This document shows, one piece after another, positions 57,754 through 64,000 of a DNA stretch of 64,000 nucleotides (its first letter is position 1; each line of letters begins with the position of its first letter). Made by a program: the position numbers and the translations under genes. This stretch comes from Basidiobolus meristosporus CBS 931.73 (lineage: Eukaryota > Basidiobolomycota > Basidiobolomycetes > Basidiobolales > Basidiobolaceae). The stretch lies in contig MCFE01000091.1 of NCBI GenBank assembly GCA_002104905.1, positions 112,313 through 176,312 on the forward strand. The letters are read 5' to 3'. Under the pieces are notes generated by a model, which was not told the origin of the DNA, did not search any database, and worked only from the letters and a program-made list of their open reading frames with translations.

Positions 57754-58344
57754 ATCCTTACTTAGATGTTTGTATTGTACTCTAATAAATATTCATCCAT
57801 AAACGTTCATCTATCTGGTCTTTTCAATGTCGTTGAAGTAGTTTGGATACTCGTGTATACACTTGAAAGTGCGTTGTTTGGTACATTATTAATAAATAAA
57901 ATGCCCAACTAAAGCGACGTAAGAGTAAGGTACTCCGCATGATTCAAGTTGCGGGAGAGTAGGTTTTGTTGCTGGTGGCAGCGCTGGGTAGGCAAAATAT
58001 TGGTGAAATGCAAAGAAATCCTCCAACACTGATTTAACATTGGTTTGATGATCTCCAAGTCCTTGGTGACAATTGGTGACAAACTATATAATCCCAACAC
58101 TCAAAGCTCCAAAAATTCTTAGTATTCATGCGTACGATATAGGTAGTTTGACCAAAGTTTATCTAATTGGCAGCAATGGTAAGATTGAAGAGATATTTTT
58201 GGCTGACTGAAGTATATACTCCATCGATGCATTATATTCAAAAGTATATGATATAAGATATGTACCGGAGGGTGGCCAATGAAATGCTCAACTTTTATCC
58301 TGATAGATCTACTGTGCACTAGAATTTTGGCTGGGATGAGCTAG
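57754..58344. other. Intergenic, CpG falling
   Basis: No gene, only short minus-strand frames. Transition from island to repeat DNA. Confidence 0.4.
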
Positions 58345-58475
58345 ACATTGCAAGAGTCTTGGAGAAATTGAAGTGATTGCAAGCACACGTAGGTTTTAAG
58401 ATTTAAATTATCTATTTATCAAATGTGATGGTGGTATATATATGTCATGTAAAAAATGGTCAGGAAGGTCCAAAG
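58345..58475 (-). repeat. Old Copia-B-related LTR remnant, split by a later LTR
   Basis: TGCAAGAGTCTTGGAG to GGAAGGTCCAAAG follows the minus-strand Copia-B LTR. It continues at about 58812-58835 (GAACATGTGTGTAAAGCTTG) beyond the inserted LTR. Confidence 0.6.
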
Positions 58476-58806
58476 TGTTGTAAAAATTTGTAATTCCACC
58501 TAAATATTCACCTAACTTAGTCACTTAGATCATACCTTCAGATCCTAGAGAATACTGACCAAATTCCTTGTCAGGATTTACTCAGAATATTTACCCAGAA
58601 CATGAAAATTTGATAAGTTGTCCAAACAGCCCCAAGCTTTGCACACATGTTCTTGGAGCCTTCCTTAACCTATTCTACATGTTTGCTATGCCAAGACCAT
58701 GTAAAAGTATAAATACTACTTTTACATTCAACAATTCAACAAGAGAAGCCACATAATCTACTTGTCCGCCCAAATCACTTCCAATATTTCCAAAACTCTT
58801 ACAACA
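58476..58806 (+). repeat. Copia-B solo LTR
   Basis: 331 bp, TGTTGTAAAAATTTG to CTCTTACAACA. Flanks CAAAG (58471-58475) and CAATG (58807-58811) are a target duplication with one change. Confidence 0.85.
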
Positions 58807-58867
58807 CAATGAACATGTGTGTAAAGCTTGGGGCCCTCTGAATCAATGGTGATTCTTGGCTGATACC

Positions 58868-59213
58868 TGTTGTAATATTCTGAGGAGTATTAGAAGTGAT
58901 GTGGAGAACCAGAAGATTTACATGTAATTCACTTGTAGATTTATTGATCAAAAGTATGTTATATATACTTTCAGTAGAGTAGAGCAAACAAACATGTAGA
59001 GTTTGCTAAGGAAGGTCCCAAGAATATGTGCGCCAAGTTTGGGGGCTTTTGGACAACTTTGAGAAAGATCATAATCTGGGTACCTGATAATTGGGTAAAA
59101 ATATTCTAAGTAAATCCCAACAAGTAATTTGGTCAGGACAGAATGCTAATCAAAGAGTAAGATCTATGTGACTAATCTAGCATGAATATTTTGGTGACAA
59201 CTTAAAATTACAA
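58868..59213 (-). repeat. Solo LTR, family C
   Basis: 346 bp, TGTTGTAATATTC to AAATTACAACA, with a perfect target duplication ATACC at 58863-58867 and 59214-59218. Confidence 0.88.
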
Positions 59214-59510
59214 CAATACCATGCATTCATTCTGTTTCTGTACTCTAGTAAATCACAGGATAATTGCCCAAGTAATACTAATATGCCATGGTTCACTGTT
59301 CCATATCACTTGAAGATATGTTAGCCAATGTGAGAAAAGGGTGTCACCAAATGTGCAGTGGTGAGTAATATCCAATAGGTGCTTGTTGTGCCACAACATT
59401 CTTGTAATGAGAGACATGCATTGTAATATCTAATGTGAGGAAGGAAGGTTTATTTACCCAAATTGCAGATAGAACAATCAAGGGGAAGGAAGCAAATTAG
59501 GAGAAGGTTA
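59214..59510. other. Unassigned spacer before the telomeric array
   Basis: AT-rich, no recognised feature. Confidence 0.35.
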
Positions 59511-59857
59511 TGGGAGAGACAGCTATAAATAGGTGAAATTTTTTCCAGCTGAAACAAAGAAGCCAGCACTAATGTTGTAACCTTGATACAAGATGTGTAG
59601 CTGAGGGGTATTGGTAGATCAGTTAATAAGAAGTGATGATAGTTCTTCAGTGCTCAAGACACTATTCAGTGGGAAAGGGGGGAGCAAGAGGGGTAAGAAT
59701 GATTTGCAAACAACATTAATAAGAGAAATATGATAGGGATTGATATTCATCATAAAGGGAGTGTGCTGTTTCAGATATTGCTGCCAAAGGTCTGTCAAAT
59801 ATTTCAGGTAGGCCAGTTTGGGTTTTCTGACTTCACAATATATTGAGCAAACTTAAG
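59511..59857 (-). mobile_element. Telomeric array unit 1: LINE type 3, 5'-truncated, decayed
   Basis: Matches the 3' UTR and C-terminal ORF part of the unit at 61299-61824 but with stops. Its 3' hairpin is worn (AGCTATAAATAGGTGA). Its truncated 5' end meets GGTTAGGTTAGGGGGGAG at 59855-59872, i.e. telomere-like repeats followed by the tail of another copy. Confidence 0.65.
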
Positions 59858-59881
59858 GTTAGGTTAGGGGGGAGATGGTCA

Positions 59882-60178
59882 CTGCTATATCCAAGAAAAA
59901 AGTGTAATAAAACTCTTGAATGAGTCAACTGAACCTAAGTGACAACTAAGCACAGAATCTTAGAATTGCCAAGAGTGACAGAAATATTAGCAGAGAAGTT
60001 TTGGTCTAATATTAGTTTTGTATATAGTTCAGTTGGGCTAAAAAGGCAACAGAGTTGGTTTGCTATACCGGCTAGGCTTGGTGTTCTTGGGAATACAAGA
60101 TATGCTAGGCTTGGGTGCAAACTAGAATGGAATTGTTGAATTCCTAATTTTGCTGAGGAACAATCTTAATTTTGTGGA
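59882..60178 (-). repeat. Gypsy-2 LTR fragment inside the array
   Basis: TGCTATATCCAAG to TTAATTTTGTGGAGAC aligns with the first 300 bp of the Gypsy-2 LTR. The rest of the LTR is missing. Confidence 0.75.
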
Positions 60179-60180
60179 GA

Positions 60181-60799
60181 CAGGGGAGGGAAAGTCACCC
60201 AGGGAGGTGAAATCTTTATTTGATTTCAGACTAGTCTAACTACAAATAAAGAAGCCAGCTGGGTATAGAAGATTCCCAAAGTAAACACTAAGTTGAATAT
60301 GAATTATTCTAAGCTAAAGTTAAGGCAGTATTGCAGAGTACACTGGAGTTCAGGATCATGGGGGAGTGAAGTGGATAAGCTTGAGAGATATAATAATCTT
60401 TGAGGAAGTGGATAACTGCAGGTGAAGGGGAGCTTTTGATAAGTGGAGTGAGTCTTGAGATCAGAGATTCCTCTAATGAGAAGGTCTTGTAAACTGGAGA
60501 ATCAGGAAACTCTTTAAAGGCATGATCAGTAGGTTCCAAGCAAAATTGGTCAGACACATTTTGAGAGAATTGTTTGGCAATATTTTTGTCAAGTACTACC
60601 TCCAGAGTATGATTGTTGATAAATCTCATGTTAACAATCCTGGATAAATTGTAACCTGGTTGCTTGAGATACATCCTATGCTCAGATATAGCAATAAACT
60701 CCACAATGGCAAAGTGGCAGACAGCCCAGCCAGTAGCAGGAGGCAACTCAGAAGTGGCAGGAAACTTTCTTTTAGTCTTTGTAGGAGCAGCAGTATGTC
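60181..60799 (-). mobile_element. Telomeric array unit 2: LINE type 1 (ORF1), 5'-truncated
   Basis: Minus strand: ORF part 60821-60309, with the genuine element part starting about 60797 (170 codons including readthrough from the neighbour). It is homologous to unit 7's ORF1 (GYNLSRIVNMRFINNHTLEVV), then a 3' UTR and a tail with TCACC/GGTGA hairpin (about 60195-60210). The 5' end stops inside ORF1 and abuts TTAGGG (60800). Confidence 0.75.
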
Positions 60800-61298
60800 T
60801 TAGGGGGAGGAAAGTCACCAAGTGGTGAAATCTTTATTTACTTATGACAAGTATCTAAAGAAGCCAAGTTAATTTGAAGTAATTCCTAGAAAGCTAGGTC
60901 TGAGAGTTGAGAAGCTGAGTGGTACTATATTTCCTAGTTAGCTAGGTCTGAGAGAGGTTTCCTGGAAAGCCAGGCCTGAGAAGTGAGAATCTGAATATAT
61001 CTGAGCTAAGTTATACTGGTTTGCGGTAGCTGGATTGTGGCCGGAAAGGCCAGTAGACTGGGGGAACTGAGATGAATTTCTGGGCGATCACTGGCCAAAT
61101 TTACTAGGCAAATCTGGCCATTAGCATTTCAAGGATTTCAGCCAATCAGAGCCTTTACTTTGCCCGATGGTTGATCAAGCCATCTCCCAATGAGCACACA
61201 TCAATTTATTAATCAAATTTTTGCTGGATCCAGGATTTGAACCCACAACCATGGGTATGGAAGGGTTAGGGATAACCACAAGGCTAAGTGTTCTTGGG
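60800..61298 (-). mobile_element. Telomeric array unit 3: tRNA-derived SINE
   Basis: Minus strand, 5' to 3': tRNA-like head with A box TAGCCTTGTGG (61286-61276) and B box GGTTCAAATCC (61243-61233), a body with three small hairpins (60974-60885), and a tail AATAAAGATTTCACC shared with the LINE units. Begins on the plus strand at TTAGGGGGAGG. No ORF. Confidence 0.8.
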
Positions 61299-61824
61299 TT
61301 AGGGGGGGAGACAGTCACCAACCGGTGAAATCTTTATTTCAGTTGAAACAAAGAAGCCAGCGCTACTGTTGTAGCTTTGATACAAGAGTGTGTAGCTGAG
61401 GGGAATTTGTAGGTAAGTTAATAAGAAGTGATGATAGTTCTTCAGTGCTCAAGACACTGTTCAGTGGGAAGGGGGGTAGCAAGAGAGGTAGGAATGACTT
61501 GTGAACAACATTAATGAGGGGAATGTGATAAGGATTGATATTCATCATAAAGGGAGTGTGCTGCTGCAGATATTGCTGCCAAAGGTCTGTCAAGTACTTC
61601 AGGTAGGCCAGCTTGGGTTTTTCTGACTGCAGAATATAGTGAGCAAACTTCTTGACTTCAGGATCTCCAAGTATAGTTCTCCAGCAGGAGTCAGGTGTAG
61701 TGTGGTGTGTTCTCTTCCAGGCCTTAATCAGTGGGTTGTTGCAGTTGTGAAGTCTGAGGTATAATCTGGTTCTAAGGTAGAGAAGTCTGATCTTATAGGG
61801 CATAAACCCAAAAGCACCAAGAAT
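61299..61824 (-). mobile_element. Telomeric array unit 4: LINE type 3, 5'-truncated
   Basis: Contains a 146-codon frame (61803-61363) that reads as the end of a larger protein, so the element is 5'-truncated. Tail with AATAAAGATTTCACC and hairpin TCACC-loop-GGTGA (61315-61328), then TTAGGG at 61299. Its 5' end abuts TTAGGG (61825) of the next unit. Confidence 0.75.
61363..61803 (-). CDS. C-terminal piece of a LINE-type ORF
   Basis: 146 codons, MPYKIRLLYLRTRLYLRLHN..., rich in Leu/His/Lys, with RTHHTTPDSCWRTILGDPEV and YLKYLTDLWQQYLQQHTPFM. The 'start' Met is internal, and the frame is open only because of truncation. A decayed homologue sits in unit 1. No catalytic motif is present. Its position directly before the 3' UTR of a LINE-like element suggests the end of ORF2, but this is an inference. 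Confidence 0.45.
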   Translation of the reverse strand: MPYKIRLLYLRTRLYLRLHNCNNPLIKAWKRTHHTTPDSCWRTILGDPEVKKFAHYILQSEKPKLAYLKYLTDLWQQYLQQHTPFMMNINPYHIPLINVVHKSFLPLLLPPFPLNSVLSTEELSSLLINLPTNSPQLHTLVSKLQQ

Positions 61825-62351
61825 TTAGGGGAGGAAAGTCACCAAGTGGTGAAATCTTTATTTACTTATGACAAGTATCTAAAGAAGCCAAGTTAATCTG
61901 AAGTTATTCCTAGAAAGCTAGGTCTGAAAGATATCTTCCTGGTAAGCCAGGTCTGAGAGTTGAGAAGCTAAGTGGTACTATATTTTCCTAGTTAGCTAGG
62001 TCTGAGAGAGGTTTTCCTGGAAAGCCAGGCCTGAGAAGTGAGAATCTGAATATATCTGAGCTAAGTTATGCTGGTTTGCGGTAGCTGGATTGTGGCCGGA
62101 AAGGCCAGTAGACTGGGGGAACTGAGATGAATTTCTGGGCAATCACTGGCCAAATTTACTAGGGAAATCTGGCCATTAGCATTTCAAGGATTTCAGCCAA
62201 TCAGAGCCTTTACTTTGCCCGATGGTTGATCAAGCCATCTCCCAATGAGCACACATCAATTTATTAATCAAATTTTGCTGGATCCAGGATTTGAACCCAC
62301 AACCATGGGTATGGAAGGGTTAGGGATAACCACAAGGCTAAGTGTTCTTGG
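61825..62351 (-). mobile_element. Telomeric array unit 5: tRNA-derived SINE
   Basis: Near-copy of unit 3 but with an extra body hairpin (four instead of three). A box 62340-62330, B box 62297-62287 (minus strand). Same tail and TTAGGG junction at 61825. Confidence 0.8.
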
Positions 62352-62881
62352 TTAGGGGGGGGAGGAAAGTCACCAAGTGGTGAAATCTTTATTTACTTAT
62401 GACAAGTATCTAAAGAAGCCAAGTTAATCTGAAGTAATTCCTAGAAAGCTAGGTCTGAGAGATATCTTCCTGGTAAGCCAGGTCTGAGAGTTGAGAAGCT
62501 GAGTGGTACTATATTTCCTAGTTAGCTAGGTCTGAGAGAGGTTTCCTGGAAAGCCAGGCCTGAGAAGTGAGAATCTGAATATATCTGAGCTAAGTTATAC
62601 TGGTTTGCGGTAGCTGAATTGTGGCCGGAATGGCCAGTAGACTGGGGGAACTGAGATGAATTTCTGGGCAATCACTGGCCAAATTTACTAGGCAAATCTG
62701 GCCAATTAGCATTTCAAGGATTTCAGCCAATCAGAGCCTTTACTTTGCCCGATGGTTGATCAAGCCATCTCCCAATGAGCACACATCAATTTATTAATCA
62801 AATTTTGCTGGATCCAGGATTTGAACCCACAACCATGGGTATGGAAGGGTTAGGGATAACCACAAGGCTAAGTGTTCTTGG
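62352..62881 (-). mobile_element. Telomeric array unit 6: tRNA-derived SINE
   Basis: Very close to unit 5, same four hairpins (62440-62558), A box 62870-62860, B box 62827-62817. TTAGGG junction at 62352-62357. Confidence 0.8.
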
Positions 62882-63765
62882 TTAGGGGAGGGAAAGTCAC
62901 CAAGGTAGGTGAAATCTTTATTTGATTTCAGACAAGTCTAACTACAAATAAAGAAGCCAGCTGGGAATAGAAGATTCCCAAAGTAAACACTAAGTTAAAA
63001 ATGAATAAATCTAAGCTAAAGTTAAGGCAGTATCCCAGAGTACACTGGAGTTCAGGTTCATGGGGGAGTGAAGTAGATAAGCTTGAGAAATATAATAATC
63101 TTTAAGGAAGTGGATAACAGCAGGTGAAGGGGAGTTTTTGATAAGTGAAGTGAATCTTGAGAGCAGAGATTCCTCTAATGAGAAGGTCTTGTAAACTGGA
63201 GAATCAGGAAACTCTTTGAAGGCATGGTCAGTAGGTTCCCAGTAAAACTGGTCAGAGACATTTTGAGAGAATTGTGTTGCAATACTTTTGTCAAGTACTA
63301 CCTCCAGAGTGTGATGGTTGATAAATCTCATGTTAACAATTTTGGATAAATTGTAACCTTGTTGCTTGAGATACATCCTATGCTCAGATATGGGAATAAA
63401 CTCCACATTGGCAAAGTAGCAGACAGTCCAGTCAGTAGCAGGAGTTAAATCAGAATTGGCAGGAAACTTTCTTTTAGTCTTGGGAGGAGCAGCAGCATGT
63501 CTTGAGGGAGCAGGAACAGGCTTTTTGACAGCTTCAGAGTAGGAAGAGTGAGCAGGAGCAGGTGATTCTTGGGGAGTCTTGTTGACAGGAAGAGTTGGCA
63601 CAGGGACAATAGATTCTTGCAGATCAGAAAAGGCAGAGAACAACTTTTGAACTTGTTTCTTGAGTAGAGCATTTTCAGCTTCAACAAGTGCAAGCCTTTC
63701 CTCAAGGAAGGAAATCTGAAGGGAATGGAGTGAAGGCATAAGATATAAGAAGAAGAGGGTTGGAT
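62882..63765 (-). mobile_element. Telomeric array unit 7: LINE type 1, terminal copy with intact ORF1
   Basis: Starts (plus strand) at TTAGGG 62882-62887. Minus strand: ORF1 63739-63011, about 125 bp of 3' UTR, then the shared tail with hairpin TCACC-AAGGTA-GGTGA (62897-62912). Its 5' side is directly capped by G-rich degenerate and then perfect telomere repeats. There is no room for an ORF2. Confidence 0.75.
63011..63739 (-). CDS. ORF1-like protein of the telomeric retroelement
   Basis: 242 codons, complete, ATG 63739. Residues 8-45 form a leucine-rich coiled coil (LEERLALVEAENALLKKQVQ) suited to oligomerisation. A Pro/Ser-rich linker with a basic cluster (PKTKRKF, about 93-99) follows. The globular C-terminal half (WTVCYFANVEFIPISEHRMY to SPAVIHFLKDYYISQAY) may be an RNA-binding domain. 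Coiled coil plus basic linker plus a globular domain is the layout of many LINE ORF1 (Gag-like) proteins, but no zinc knuckle is present. A second, truncated copy in unit 2 is mostly conservative at protein level. The start lies only about 40 bp from the telomere repeats. Confidence 0.6.
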   Translation of the reverse strand: MPSLHSLQISFLEERLALVEAENALLKKQVQKLFSAFSDLQESIVPVPTLPVNKTPQESPAPAHSSYSEAVKKPVPAPSRHAAAPPKTKRKFPANSDLTPATDWTVCYFANVEFIPISEHRMYLKQQGYNLSKIVNMRFINHHTLEVVLDKSIATQFSQNVSDQFYWEPTDHAFKEFPDSPVYKTFSLEESLLSRFTSLIKNSPSPAVIHFLKDYYISQAYLLHSPMNLNSSVLWDTALTLA

Positions 63766-64000
63766 GGGGTGGGTGGGTGGGTTAGGGTTAGGGTTAGGGT
63801 TAGGGTTAGGGTTAGGGTTAGGGTTAGGTTAGGGTTAGGGTTAGGGTTAGGGTTAGGGTTAGGGTTAGGGTTAGGGTTAGGGTTAGGGTTAGGGTTAGGG
63901 TTAGGGTTAGGGTTAGGGTTAGGGTTAGGGTTAGGGTTAGGTTAGGGTTAGGGTTAGGGTTAGGGTTAGGGTTAGGGTTAGGGTTAGGGTTAGGGTTAGG
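63766..64000 (+). repeat. Telomere, TTAGGG repeats
   Basis: From 63780 to the window end about 36 units of TTAGGG, with two TTAGG variants (near 63827 and 63940). It is preceded by degenerate G-rich sequence (GGGTTGGATGGGGTGGGTGG, 63757-63778). G-rich strand runs 5' to 3' toward the right, as expected for a right chromosome end. Confidence 0.97.

Noticed and set aside
61231-61300. tRNA genes at the three SINE heads
   Set aside because: A and B boxes fit, but no acceptor stem pairs, and the heads are fused to the SINE body, so they are SINE promoters, not functional tRNAs.
59511-63765. CRISPR-like array from regularly repeated segments
   Set aside because: Repeats are 350-880 bp retroelement copies in a eukaryotic subtelomere; no short spacers.
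63760-63945. 61-codon frame of alternating Gly-Leu/Val-Arg
   Set aside because: It is only the translation of TTAGGG repeats.

Overview
The window is the right arm end of a eukaryotic chromosome. It finishes in about 220 bp of uninterrupted TTAGGG repeats (63780-64000). The protein genes have short introns (mostly 46-85 nt) with GT..AG ends and CTAAC-like branch sites. They include RPL37, an SPFH/stomatin protein, arrestin-like proteins, an HPP membrane protein and a GPH-family sugar transporter. Together with the dense LTR retrotransposons this points to a fungus; the lineage cannot be fixed from the sequence alone. Layout: (1) 1-29.7 kb is a nested graveyard of LTR elements. It holds one structurally complete but inactivated Ty1/copia element (13539-19028, 349-bp LTRs, 5-bp target duplication), two Ty3/gypsy families (Gypsy-1 in both orientations, Gypsy-2 on the minus strand and split by the copia element), solo LTRs, a TA-flanked MITE, a foldback repeat and two unrecognised repeat families. 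CpG is nearly absent here. (2) 29.7-51.5 kb is a CpG-rich gene island: a small four-TM protein, L-lactate dehydrogenase, a sucrose-type GPH transporter, RPL37 (telobox promoter), an HPP protein, a seven-TM protein, a second four-TM protein, two arrestin-like paralogues, an AAAP amino-acid transporter, a tandem pair of ectodomain-plus-7TM proteins (one intact, one broken) and a GH18 protein. Several genes have a TATA box only about 30-60 bp before the start codon. (3) 51.5-54.9 kb is AT-rich repeat containing LTRs inserted in LTRs. (4) 55.0-57.8 kb is a second small CpG-rich island: a frameshifted secreted-protein remnant, a stomatin-like gene and a truncated gene. (5) 58.3-59.2 kb is a nest of LTRs. 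(6) 59.5-63.77 kb is the most interesting part. It is a head-to-tail array of minus-strand retroelement copies, with most copies starting at a TTAGGG-type junction on the centromere side. Two LINE-like types (one with ORF1 only, one with a C-terminal ORF piece) and three tRNA-derived SINEs share the same 3' tail and 3' stem-loop. This looks like a telomere-targeted LINE/SINE system feeding on, or helping to build, the chromosome end. The host genes are mainly transporters and membrane or secreted proteins, typical of fast-evolving subtelomeres, and no biosynthetic cluster is evident. All exon maps were built by hand from splice signals and reading frame and have no transcript support.
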